In this document: piece by piece, positions 1 to 7,807 of the stretch
Numbering within the stretch: position 1 is the stretch's first letter
Layout of the letters: each line of letters starts with the position of its first letter
Assembly (NCBI GenBank): GCA_018648805.1
Contig: JABGQM010000007.1
Location: 50,290 to 114,289, forward strand
Direction of reading: 5' to 3'
Origin: Verrucomicrobiota bacterium
Lineage (GTDB): Bacteria; Verrucomicrobiota; Kiritimatiellia; UBA8416; JABMPJ01
DNA: 64,000 nucleotides
Program-made: the position numbers and the translations under genes
The notes under the pieces: model-generated
The model's database searches: none
What the model was told of the DNA's origin: nothing
What the model saw: only the letters and a program-made list of their open reading frames with translations

Positions 1-163
1 CTTCCTTGCCCGCCTTCTGCAGCGCCGCCAACTCCGTGATCAAGGCATCCATCCGCCGCACATCCGGCCGGCCGGTACGCTGCACCAGTACCCGACTGCC
101 GATCTTGACGACGACTCGGCGCACATCCTCGATCACTTCTCTATACTTGAGCGATTTCTTCAT
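1..163 (-). CDS. proB: Glutamate 5-kinase, N-terminal part (cut by window edge)
   Basis: Reading the minus strand from an ATG at 163 gives a protein starting MKKSLKYREVIEDVRRVVVK and continuing IGSRVLV. The VVVKIGS...V stretch is the nucleotide-binding start of glutamate 5-kinase in the amino-acid-kinase fold, the first enzyme of proline synthesis (ATP + glutamate to glutamyl phosphate). Only about 54 residues lie inside the window, so the catalytic part cannot be checked. The gene is divergent from rex. A related amino-acid kinase is possible, but the VKIGS motif after a short N-terminus fits ProB best. Confidence 0.72.
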   Translation of the reverse strand, partial: MKKSLKYREVIEDVRRVVVKIGSRVLVQRTGRPDVRRMDALITELAALQKAGKE

Positions 164-270
164 AAAGCGTGGGTAAAGTACCCTGAACGGGTGGCGTTGT
201 ACAAACCCCAAATTGGGTGGCAAGGAAGTGCCAGGACTGATTCTTCTATCACCTCCCGTAAGGTGGATCG

Positions 271-308
271 GTTGACGATTTATGCTGCGTGCAGCATAAA
301 TCGTCAAC
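271..308. repeat. Perfect 18-bp inverted repeat between proB and rex
   Basis: Bases 271-288 and 291-308 are exact reverse complements, 18 of 18, separated by only GT. They start with GTTGACGATTT on the left and end with AAATCGTCAAC on the right. A short GGGGCCCC palindrome follows at 309-316. There is no T-run, and the flanking genes are divergent, so it is not an ordinary terminator. It could be a binding site for a dimeric regulator or a cruciform or hairpin element. Confidence 0.85.
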
Positions 309-326
309 GGGGCCCCTCCTTCTATC

Positions 327-344
327 CCGTGATTTTTTTCACAA
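327..344. promoter_or_regulatory. Rex operator-like palindrome 1
   Basis: The site has GTGA at 329-332 and TTCACAA at 338-344. It matches the known Rex box (TTGTGAA-N4-TTCACAA) at 11 of 14 defined positions. It lies just upstream of the predicted -35 of the rex-hydrogenase operon. Confidence 0.6.
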
Positions 345-350
345 AAACTA

Positions 351-379
351 TAGACAGCCCGCTACGGCTGCGCTATGGT
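351..379 (+). promoter_or_regulatory. Predicted promoter of the rex-hydrogenase operon
   Basis: TAGACA at 351-356 and TATGGT at 374-379 are separated by 17 bp and resemble -35 and -10 boxes. The promoter is bracketed by Rex-like sites at 327-344 and 383-400, the arrangement expected for Rex autorepression. The rex start codon is about 60 nt downstream of the predicted transcription start. A small hairpin (ACCCC/GGGGT at 405-418) lies in the leader. Confidence 0.5.
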
Positions 380-382
380 CTG

Positions 383-400
383 CTGTGAACGATATCACAG
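383..400. promoter_or_regulatory. Rex operator-like palindrome 2
   Basis: CTGTGA at 383-388 and TCACAG at 395-400 form a perfect 6-bp palindrome around ACGATA. It agrees with the Rex consensus at 11 of 14 defined positions. It covers the predicted transcription start, where bound Rex would block RNA polymerase when the NADH/NAD+ ratio is low. Confidence 0.62.
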
Positions 401-445
401 GTATACCCCATGAGGGGTTACAGGCGAGTGTTTTTGGAGTAGATT

Positions 446-1063
446 GTGGCTTTATCGGGCAGAACAGTAGAGCGGCTGAGTGTATACCGACGGTTGTTGG
501 TCATGCAGGGGCAGTCGGGAGAAGAGTCGGTCTACTCGCATCAGCTGGCCGAGATGGTATCGGGAACGGCGGCTCAGGTGCGGCGTGATTTAATGGAAGT
601 GGGTGTCACGGGGCACTCGAAGCGGGGTTATCGGGTGGCCAACCTGATCGAGGGGATCAGCAAGGTTCTGGATGATCCGGCGGGCACGCGCATCGTATTG
701 GTGGGTGCGGGCGACCTCGGGCGCGCGGCACTTGGATTCATCAAGGGACGGAATGCAGCCCTCAGGATTGTGGGTGCCTTCGACAATGATCCGAGCAAGA
801 TCGGGCGCGTGATCCACGGCTATCGCTGTGCATCGATTGATGAGTTGGAGCGGGTGATCGCCGCCGAACAAGTTGAAGTGGCCATTATCACCACCCCCGC
901 GGGTGTGGCCCAGCCGGTGTGTGACCGCCTCGTGGCGGCCGGTGTGCGCGGCATTGTCAATTTTGCCCCTACCCCTCTACAGGTTCCCGAGGGGGTATGG
1001 GTTGAGCGGGTCGATATCGCCACGGCCCTCGAGAAGGTCACCTGCCTGACACGCAGTGTGTGA
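446..1063 (+). CDS. rex: Redox-sensing transcriptional repressor Rex
   Basis: This 205-residue protein has the Rex layout. An N-terminal winged-helix DNA-binding domain (about residues 1-80, with SGTAAQVRRDLMEVG) is followed by a Rossmann NAD(H)-binding domain with VGAGDLGRAAL near residue 90 and a conserved FDNDPSKIG stretch. Family members sense the NADH/NAD+ ratio and release DNA when NADH rises. The start is GTG with a GGAG ribosome site six bases upstream. It heads the hydrogenase operon and has two matching operators in front of it, so it probably represses both itself and the hydrogenases. Confidence 0.93.
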   Translation: MALSGRTVERLSVYRRLLVMQGQSGEESVYSHQLAEMVSGTAAQVRRDLMEVGVTGHSKRGYRVANLIEGISKVLDDPAGTRIVLVGAGDLGRAALGFIKGRNAALRIVGAFDNDPSKIGRVIHGYRCASIDELERVIAAEQVEVAIITTPAGVAQPVCDRLVAAGVRGIVNFAPTPLQVPEGVWVERVDIATALEKVTCLTRSV

Positions 1064-1103
1064 CCGCAAGCAATTGAAGTAATCCCTATAAGGAGTATTG
1101 AGC

Positions 1104-1469
1104 ATGAGTGATGTGAAGACCGTATTGATTGTGGATGACGACCCGGACCTGCGGCATACCTACGAGTTGGTGTTGTCTGCGGCCGGCTACAATGTGTTGA
1201 CCGCCTGCGACAGTATTGAAGGCGAGTCCCAGGCCAAGGAAGCGAATCCCGACCTGATCCTGCTGGATGTCGTGATGGAAGAGGTCGATGCGGGCATCGT
1301 CTTTGCCGAGCGCTTCGCCGCGACCTACCCGATCATCCTGCTCTCGTCGATCGCAGATAGCTCGGTCAAGGTTTTTGACATCCACGAGCTGCCCGTTAAA
1401 ACCATTCTACAAAAACCGATTGAGCCGAAGGCCCTGTGCGACGCGGTGCGCACGGTCATTGAAGCTTAA
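1104..1469 (+). CDS. Stand-alone response-regulator receiver domain
   Basis: This 121-residue protein is a single CheY-like receiver domain. Acidic DDD at residues 11-13, the phosphoacceptor Asp55 in LILLDVVM, the Ser-Ser of the conserved Ser/Thr position and the Lys-Pro of ILQKP are all visible. There is no output domain. The ATG at 1104 is preferred over TTG at 1098 because AAGGAG sits eight bases before it. It lies between rex and the first hydrogenase gene, with 40 and 20 nt gaps, and is surely co-transcribed. A role as a phosphorylation-dependent partner of the hydrogenase or of a local kinase is inference. Confidence 0.85.
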   Translation: MSDVKTVLIVDDDPDLRHTYELVLSAAGYNVLTACDSIEGESQAKEANPDLILLDVVMEEVDAGIVFAERFAATYPIILLSSIADSSVKVFDIHELPVKTILQKPIEPKALCDAVRTVIEA

Positions 1470-1489
1470 CGAACCAGGAGCACACCATC

Positions 1490-2008
1490 ATGAGCACCAC
1501 CTGCTGTGAGCGCGATACGGTAATTGACGACCAACCGGAAGCACGCCAAACACTCGACACCTACCTCGACAGCCTGCCGCTGACAGATGATTCGACCCGC
1601 AATCGCGGGTTCCTGATCCAGTCGCTGCACAAAGCCCAGGACCTGTTCGGCTACCTGCCCGAGAGCGTACAGCTCCTTGTGGCTAATAAGCTGGGCATCC
1701 ACCTCTCACAGGTCTACGGCGTGATCAGCTTCTACTCCTTCTTCTCCGACACGCCCTCAGGCGAGTTCCGGATCAACGTCTGTACGGGCACCGCCTGCTT
1801 CGTCAAAGGCGCCGGCAAGATCGTCGAGGAATTCACCCGCCTGCTCGGCATCGACGAAGGTGAGACCACTGGCGACATGCGCTTTTCACTGGGCGGCCTG
1901 CGCTGCGTGGGCGCCTGCAGCCTGGCACCGGTGGTCATGGTTAACGAACGGGTCTACGGCAACGTGACCCCCGAGATGGTCCCCGAAATTCTTAACGACT
2001 GCGAGTAA
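1490..2008 (+). CDS. hydC: [FeFe]-hydrogenase NuoE-like gamma subunit, set 1
   Basis: This 172-residue protein of the NuoE/HydC/HndA family has a thioredoxin-like [2Fe-2S] domain. Ligand motifs CTGTAC and CVGAC (C-x4-C and C-x3-C) are both intact. It is expected to pass electrons between the flavin subunit HydB and the rest of the complex in the cytoplasm. Its TAA stop overlaps the next ATG by one base (TAATG), typical of coupled translation of complex subunits. GGAG lies 9 nt before the ATG. Confidence 0.9.
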   Translation: MSTTCCERDTVIDDQPEARQTLDTYLDSLPLTDDSTRNRGFLIQSLHKAQDLFGYLPESVQLLVANKLGIHLSQVYGVISFYSFFSDTPSGEFRINVCTGTACFVKGAGKIVEEFTRLLGIDEGETTGDMRFSLGGLRCVGACSLAPVVMVNERVYGNVTPEMVPEILNDCE

Positions 2009-3873
2009 TGACAATGAGCACTATCACCCCTCTTAAAGACCGCGACGCCCTGAGCACGTGGGCGGCCGACCTCAAGACCGAGCGCGCCAGCGGCGCACCG
2101 GTCGTTATCCGTGTGTCGATGGGCACGTGCGGTATCGCCGCCAAGACGACACCGGTGCTGGAAGCCCTGCAGAGCGAGATTCGCTCGCAGCAGAAGGAGA
2201 GCCAGATCGAGATCGTCCAGACCGGCTGCATGGGCCTCTGCCACAGTGAGCCCACCATCGAGGTCTATGACCGCCAGACGCAGCAGAGCATCTTCTACGG
2301 CAACGTCAAGCCGGAGCAGGCCCCTACGCTGATCCGCGAGGAGTCGTCGCAGGCCTTCGGCGTAGACGTGCTGACCCAGAACTGGTACCGGCCGGAAGAA
2401 ACCGATGCCGATGTTGAGACCGCCCAGGCGCGCATCGTCTTGCGTAACACGGGGCGTATCGATCCTGAATCGATTGCCGATTACGTGGGAACACAGGGCT
2501 ACGCCGCCCTGGCCAATGTGGTCACGACGATGCAGCCGGACGAGGTCACCCAGACGATGATCGATGCCGGTCTGCGCGGCCGTGGCGGCGGCGGATTTCC
2601 CACGGGCGTGAAGTGGCAGTTTGCCGCCAAACAGCCCGCCGGCGAAAAATATGTCATCTGCAACGCGGATGAAGGCGATCCGGGCGCGTTCATGGATCGC
2701 GCCGTATTGGAGGGCGATCCGCATGCGGTCCTGGAGGCGATGGCCATCTCCGGCTTCGCCATCGGCGCCGCGCAGGGCGTGGTCTACATCCGGGCCGAGT
2801 ATCCGCTCGCGATTGAGCGTCTCGAACTTGCGATCCAACAGGCGCGTGACTGCGGTCTGCTGGGCACGAACATCCTGGGCAGCGGCTTCGACTTTGACAT
2901 CGAGCTTAAGTACGGCGCGGGCGCCTTCGTCTGCGGCGAAGAGACGGCCCTGATCCACTCGATCGAGGGGCTACGCGGCGAACCGATCTTCAAGCCGCCT
3001 TTCCCGGCCGTCGAAGGGTTGTGGGAGAAACCCACGATCGTCAACAACGTGGAGACACTGGCCAATATCTGCGCCATCATGCGGCGCGGCGCCAAGTGGT
3101 TCCGCCAGATCGGGACCGAGAAATGCCCCGGCACGAAGGTTTTTGCCCTGGCGGGAAAGGTCAAACGCGTCGGTCTGGTCGAGGTCCCCATGGGCACCAC
3201 GCTGCGTGACATCATCTTCGGGGTGGGTCAAGGCATCGCCAACGACCGCGCCTTCAAGGCGGTCCAGACCGGCGGACCTTCAGGGGGATGCCTCAAAACC
3301 GAGGACCTGGATACGCCGATCGATTACGAATCGCTGCGCGCCCTCGGCTCGATGATGGGCTCGGGCGGCATGATCGTGATGGATGAAGACGACTGCATGG
3401 TCAACATCGCGAAGTACTTCCTCGAGTTCACGCTCGACGAGTCGTGCGGCCGCTGCACGCCCTGCCGCATCGGCAACAAGCGCCTGCACGAGATGCTGGT
3501 CAAGGTCTGCTCCGGCAGAGCCGATATGCGCACGCTCGAAAAGCTGCGTCAGCTTTCAGATACGATCAAGGACACCTCGCTGTGCGGCCTGGGTCAGACC
3601 TCACCCAACCCGGTGTTGTCGACCCTGCGTCAGTTCCGGCGTGAGTATCTCGACCACGTGATGAACCACAAATGCACCGCGGGTGTCTGCAGCGCACTGG
3701 TGCGCTACGACATCAACGAGCGCTGTGTCGGCTGTACGCTCTGTGCGCGCAACTGCCCGGTGAGCTGCATCACGGGCGCGCCCAAGGAACATCACGAGAT
3801 CGACCAGGAACGCTGCATCAAGTGCGGGGTCTGTCAGCAGGCCTGTAAATTCCACGCCGTGGACAAACACTAA
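2008..3873 (+). CDS. hydB: [FeFe]-hydrogenase NuoF-like beta subunit, set 1
   Basis: This 621-residue flavoprotein contains an N-terminal HndB-like ferredoxin-fold segment (TCGIAAK...TGCMGLC), then the NuoF core with GRGGGGFPTG and CNADEGDPGAF for FMN and NAD(P)H. A 4Fe-4S motif ESCGRCTPCRIG follows, and the C-terminal tail carries two 4Fe-4S ferredoxin motifs (CVGCTLCARNCP, CIKCGVCQQACK). This is the domain set of the Thermotoga-type electron-bifurcating HydB, where NADH and reduced ferredoxin electrons meet at the flavin. The first N-terminal cluster cysteine of the usual C-x4-C pair is not present, as in HndB-type domains. Confidence 0.92.
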   Translation: MTMSTITPLKDRDALSTWAADLKTERASGAPVVIRVSMGTCGIAAKTTPVLEALQSEIRSQQKESQIEIVQTGCMGLCHSEPTIEVYDRQTQQSIFYGNVKPEQAPTLIREESSQAFGVDVLTQNWYRPEETDADVETAQARIVLRNTGRIDPESIADYVGTQGYAALANVVTTMQPDEVTQTMIDAGLRGRGGGGFPTGVKWQFAAKQPAGEKYVICNADEGDPGAFMDRAVLEGDPHAVLEAMAISGFAIGAAQGVVYIRAEYPLAIERLELAIQQARDCGLLGTNILGSGFDFDIELKYGAGAFVCGEETALIHSIEGLRGEPIFKPPFPAVEGLWEKPTIVNNVETLANICAIMRRGAKWFRQIGTEKCPGTKVFALAGKVKRVGLVEVPMGTTLRDIIFGVGQGIANDRAFKAVQTGGPSGGCLKTEDLDTPIDYESLRALGSMMGSGGMIVMDEDDCMVNIAKYFLEFTLDESCGRCTPCRIGNKRLHEMLVKVCSGRADMRTLEKLRQLSDTIKDTSLCGLGQTSPNPVLSTLRQFRREYLDHVMNHKCTAGVCSALVRYDINERCVGCTLCARNCPVSCITGAPKEHHEIDQERCIKCGVCQQACKFHAVDKH

Positions 3874-3909
3874 GCGGCATCGCCACACCCTTCTTAAGGA
3901 GACTAGATC

Positions 3910-5646
3910 ATGATCAAGTTGAGCGTTAACAATCGCGACGTCGAGGTGCCCGAGGGCACATCGATCCTGGATGCCGCCGGAGAACTCGGCATCAAGGTGC
4001 CCACCCTGTGTCACTTCAAGTTGGATGACTTCGATATCGAGAACAAGGCCGGTTCCTGCCGCGTCTGCGTGGTCGAAGTCGAAGGCCGCCCCACCCTGGC
4101 GCCGTCGTGCTGCACCCCGGCCACTGACGGCATGAAAGTGAAGACCAACTCGGTGCGCGCCATCAATGCACGCCGCTCCATGCTGGACCTGCTGCTCTCC
4201 AACCATCCCAAGGACTGCCTGACCTGTCAGCGCAACCTGGACTGTGAGCTGCAACGCCTGGCCGGTGAGATGGGACTCCACCAGATCCTCTTTGAGGGCG
4301 AACAGATGGAGCATGAGGTCGACCGTGCCAACCAATCGATCGTGCGCGATCCCAACAAGTGCATCATGTGCCGCCGCTGCGAAACGGCCTGCAACGTCAT
4401 GCAGACGGTGGGTATTCTCTCCGCGGTCGACCGCGGGTTTGATGCCGTCGTGATGCCGACCAGCAAGCGTTCGCTCGACGACACCAAGTGCACCTTCTGC
4501 GGCCAGTGCGTACAGGCCTGCCCGACGGGGGCACTGACGGCGGTCAACCGCAGCTACGATGTCTGGCGCGGTCTGAACCACCCGGCCAAGTTTAAGGTGG
4601 TCCAGACCGCTCCGGCCGTGCGCGTGGCCCTGGGCGAGGCGTTCGGCATGGCGCCGGGTAGCGTCTCAACCGGCAAGATGGTCGCCGCCCTGCGCAAGCT
4701 CGGCTTTGACCGCGTCTTTGATACCGACTTCGCCGCCGACCTGACGATTATGGAAGAAACGACCGAGTTGATCGGCCGCCTGACCTCAGGCGAGAACCTG
4801 CCCATCCTGACCTCCTGCTGTCCGGGCTGGGTCAAGTTCTTCGAGCACCAGTTCCCCGACTTGATCAACATTCCGTCGACAGCCAAGTCGCCTCAGCAGA
4901 TGTTCGGGGCGATCGCCAAGACCTACTACGCCGAGAAGGCGGGCATTGCGCCGGACAACATGCTGGTCGCCTCGGTCATGCCTTGCCTGGCCAAGAAGTA
5001 TGAGGCCGCGCGTGACGAGTTTGCGCCCAACGGTATCCGCGACGTCGACATCGTGATTTCGACGCGTGAGCTGGCCAACATGATCAAGGAAGCGGGTATC
5101 CAGTTCATGGACCTGGATGAGTCCGACTTCGACAACCCGCTGGGAGAATCGACCGGTGCGGGCGTGATCTTCGGGGCCACGGGCGGTGTCCTCGAGGCCG
5201 CCCTGCGTACCGCGGCCGACTGGCTGTCGGATGAGCCGATTGAGGATGTCGACTTCACGGCCGTGCGTGGCCTCTCGGGTATTCGCGAAGCCACCGTCAC
5301 GGTGGCCGGCAAGGACGTCCGCGTGGCGATCGCCTCCGGCCTGGGCAACGCACGCAACCTGCTTGAGAAGATTCAGAAGGGCGAAGCCGAGTACGAGGCC
5401 ATCGAGATCATGGCCTGCCCGGGCGGTTGCATCAACGGCGGCGGCCAGCCCTCGATCAAGGGCGATACAAGCATCCTTGAAAAGCGGCGTCAGGCGCTGT
5501 ATGTCATTGATGGTGATAAAGCGATTCGCAAGAGTCATGAGAATCCCTCGATCCAGAAGCTGTACAAGGAGTTCCTCGGCCAGCCGGGAAGTGAGCGCGC
5601 ACACAAGCTGCTGCACACGCACTACACCGAACGCGAGAACGCGTAG
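3910..5646 (+). CDS. hydA: [FeFe]-hydrogenase catalytic subunit, set 1
   Basis: This 578-residue protein has the modular layout of group A hydrogenases. An N-terminal plant-type [2Fe-2S] domain (Cys near 34, 50, 53, 68) is followed by a His-Cys3 4Fe-4S segment (HPKDCLTC...C, about 99-112) and two 4Fe-4S motifs (about 151-204). The H-cluster domain has all three signatures: TSCCPGW at 301-307, MPCLAKKYE at 357-365 and MACPGGCINGGGQ at 501-513. It makes or consumes H2. With HydB and HydC it matches NAD- and ferredoxin-linked bifurcating enzymes. AAGGAG lies upstream of the ATG. Its HydE, HydF and HydG maturases are not in the window. Confidence 0.96.
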   Translation: MIKLSVNNRDVEVPEGTSILDAAGELGIKVPTLCHFKLDDFDIENKAGSCRVCVVEVEGRPTLAPSCCTPATDGMKVKTNSVRAINARRSMLDLLLSNHPKDCLTCQRNLDCELQRLAGEMGLHQILFEGEQMEHEVDRANQSIVRDPNKCIMCRRCETACNVMQTVGILSAVDRGFDAVVMPTSKRSLDDTKCTFCGQCVQACPTGALTAVNRSYDVWRGLNHPAKFKVVQTAPAVRVALGEAFGMAPGSVSTGKMVAALRKLGFDRVFDTDFAADLTIMEETTELIGRLTSGENLPILTSCCPGWVKFFEHQFPDLINIPSTAKSPQQMFGAIAKTYYAEKAGIAPDNMLVASVMPCLAKKYEAARDEFAPNGIRDVDIVISTRELANMIKEAGIQFMDLDESDFDNPLGESTGAGVIFGATGGVLEAALRTAADWLSDEPIEDVDFTAVRGLSGIREATVTVAGKDVRVAIASGLGNARNLLEKIQKGEAEYEAIEIMACPGGCINGGGQPSIKGDTSILEKRRQALYVIDGDKAIRKSHENPSIQKLYKEFLGQPGSERAHKLLHTHYTERENA

Positions 5647-5675
5647 GCCAGGCCGACAACCATGAGGTCCACCGG

Positions 5676-6152
5676 ATGCTGAGCGCAGATACGAAGCCGC
5701 GGCGCACCAGTGGGGTACGTGCCGACAGCGGACTGCTGAACGCACTACACGCCCTGCAGGCCGAGCACGGCTATGTGCCACGACAGGAGGCCATGGCCCT
5801 GTCGCGTCGTCTGGGTGTTCCGCTGGCGCGCATCTTTGAGGTCCTCACCTTCTACAGCTACTTCCGTCTTGAGGAGCCTGGTCGCATCACCCTGTCGGTC
5901 TGTGACGGCACCTCCTGTCACCTGCAGGAGGGGCCGGTCCTGCTCAAGGCGATCCAGGCGCTGCTGGGAATCGGAGCGGGTGAAGCCACCCCCGACGGCG
6001 CCTACCAGCTCAACGTGGTGCGCTGCCTGGGCTGCTGCAGCTGTTCACCCGTATTGATGGTCGACGACAAGATCTACAGCCAGGTTGATCCCGCCGACCT
6101 TCCCGGTATTCTGAAGAAACACCCACCGACGGCACCCAAAGAGGCCAACTAG
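5676..6152 (+). CDS. hydC: [FeFe]-hydrogenase NuoE-like gamma subunit, set 2
   Basis: This second NuoE/HydC paralogue has 158 residues. [2Fe-2S] ligands are present as CDGTSC and CLGCC. Sequence between the motifs is clearly diverged from the copy at 1490, so it is an old duplicate or was acquired as part of a second trimer rather than a fresh tandem copy. It sits 29 nt after the first hydA and two bases before the next NuoF-like gene. Confidence 0.88.
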   Translation: MLSADTKPRRTSGVRADSGLLNALHALQAEHGYVPRQEAMALSRRLGVPLARIFEVLTFYSYFRLEEPGRITLSVCDGTSCHLQEGPVLLKAIQALLGIGAGEATPDGAYQLNVVRCLGCCSCSPVLMVDDKIYSQVDPADLPGILKKHPPTAPKEAN

Positions 6153-6154
6153 CC

Positions 6155-7807
6155 ATGCCCACCCCGGCACTCAAACAGACACGTGAAGCCGAGCAGGCCC
6201 GCCAGGCCGGGTTCGTCTGTCGCGTCTTTTGTTGCGCCGGAACGGCCTGTCTCTCGGCCGAAGGCCAGGACGTGTGGGAGGCGCTATGCGATGCCCGCAG
6301 CACACACCGTCTCGACGAACGTGTCGACCTGGTCCGCACCGGCTGCATGGGCCTCTGCAGCCAGGGCCCGCTCGTTCGCGTCGAGATCGCCGGCGCCGCG
6401 CCGCGTCTCTATGGTACGGTCTCGCCCATGCTGGCACGCCTGATTATTACCGAGCATGTCACACCGGCCCTCACCCGGGGTGACGATTTTGTCCTGCCGG
6501 AGTTTCTCAGCTCGCACGCCTTGCCCGACGATCTGGCCTTCTTCACGCAACAGGAACGGGTGGTACTCGATCGTATCGACCAGGCCGATCCGGAACGCAT
6601 CCAAGATGCCCTCGCCCACGGTGCCTACAGCGCCCTCGCGGATGCGCTCGAATGCCGGCCAGCCGAGCTCATCGAGGAGATCCGCACGAGCGGACTGCGC
6701 GGACGCGGTGGCGGCGGGTATCCCACCGGTCAGAAATGGGCGAATGCCGCCGGAACAGCGGCCGAGCAGCGCTTCATCATCTGCAACGGTGATGAAGGCG
6801 ACCCGGGCGCCTATGTCGATCGCAGCATTCTGGAGGGTGACCCGCATGCCGTGATTGAAGGGATGCTCCTCGCGGGTCACGCCGTCGGCGCCCGGCGCGG
6901 ATATGTCTACGTGCGGGCCGAGTATGAGCTTGCCGTGCGGCGCGTCAGCACGGCTATCAAACAAGCACGTGAACAGGGCATTCTGGGTGATGCCGTCCTG
7001 GGCTCACCGTTCCGCTTCGATTGTGAAGTCATTACCGCTGCGGGAGCCTTTGTCTGCGGCGAAGAGACCGCCCTGATCAAGTCGATTGAAGGCCAGCGCG
7101 GCACGCCGCGACCGCGCCCCCCCTACCCTTCCGAGCGTGGCCTGTGGGGCTGCCCCACGGTGATCAGCAATGTCGAAACCCTTGCCAACCTGCCACGTAT
7201 TATCGCACGTGGAGCCGACTGGTTTCGTACGATTGGAACGACCGACTCCCCCGGCACCAAGGTCTTTTCACTCGCCGGACGTGCCCGTCTGGCGGGCCTT
7301 CTCGAGGTCCCCATGGGCACCTCACTACGCACCGTGATCGATACCCTCGGTGGCGGCAGCAAGACCGGCCGCCCCGTTTGCGGCGTACAGATCGGCGGTC
7401 TGTCAGGCGGCTTGATTCCCGCCGAACAGCTCGACACCACACTCAGCTACGAAGCCATGAGCGAGCTTGGCTCCGTTGTTGGATCCGGCGGCATGATTGT
7501 GCTCGATGAGGACGATGACTTGCTTGACCTGGCCTGCTATTTTCTACAGTACGCCGTTGAAGAGTCGTGCGGGCGCTGTGCCGCTTGTCGAATCGGTACC
7601 CACCAGCTCCTCAATCTAGCGACAAAGATCCGGCAGAACGGGGCCACAGACGCCGACCTCGCCCTGATCGATCGACTGGCCAAGACCATGCAAGCCACCT
7701 CTCTCTGCGGCCTGGGCAAGGCCGCACCACGGCCCCTGATGTCGTTCCTACGCAACTGGCCGGAACGTATCCCGCGCGCCGATACCCCTGATGGAGGTGC
7801 CGCATGA
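6155..7807 (+). CDS. hydB: [FeFe]-hydrogenase NuoF-like beta subunit, set 2, without C-terminal ferredoxin domain
   Basis: This 550-residue NuoF-like flavoprotein has an N-terminal thioredoxin-like cluster domain with a full C-x4-C (CAGTAC) and TGCMGLC. The FMN/NAD(P)H core (GRGGGGYPTG, CNGDEGDPGAY) and 4Fe-4S motif ESCGRCAACRIG are present. Unlike the copy at 2008 it stops soon after the NuoF core and lacks the tail with two ferredoxin clusters, which accounts for most of the 71-residue difference. Its TGA overlaps the next ATG (ATGA). The missing tail may change how it exchanges electrons with ferredoxin. Confidence 0.9.
   Translation: MPTPALKQTREAEQARQAGFVCRVFCCAGTACLSAEGQDVWEALCDARSTHRLDERVDLVRTGCMGLCSQGPLVRVEIAGAAPRLYGTVSPMLARLIITEHVTPALTRGDDFVLPEFLSSHALPDDLAFFTQQERVVLDRIDQADPERIQDALAHGAYSALADALECRPAELIEEIRTSGLRGRGGGGYPTGQKWANAAGTAAEQRFIICNGDEGDPGAYVDRSILEGDPHAVIEGMLLAGHAVGARRGYVYVRAEYELAVRRVSTAIKQAREQGILGDAVLGSPFRFDCEVITAAGAFVCGEETALIKSIEGQRGTPRPRPPYPSERGLWGCPTVISNVETLANLPRIIARGADWFRTIGTTDSPGTKVFSLAGRARLAGLLEVPMGTSLRTVIDTLGGGSKTGRPVCGVQIGGLSGGLIPAEQLDTTLSYEAMSELGSVVGSGGMIVLDEDDDLLDLACYFLQYAVEESCGRCAACRIGTHQLLNLATKIRQNGATDADLALIDRLAKTMQATSLCGLGKAAPRPLMSFLRNWPERIPRADTPDGGAA

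Noticed and set aside
1954..2958. A 334-codon minus-strand open frame opposite hydB
   Set aside because: A shadow of the hydB reading frame without ribosome site or recognisable family.
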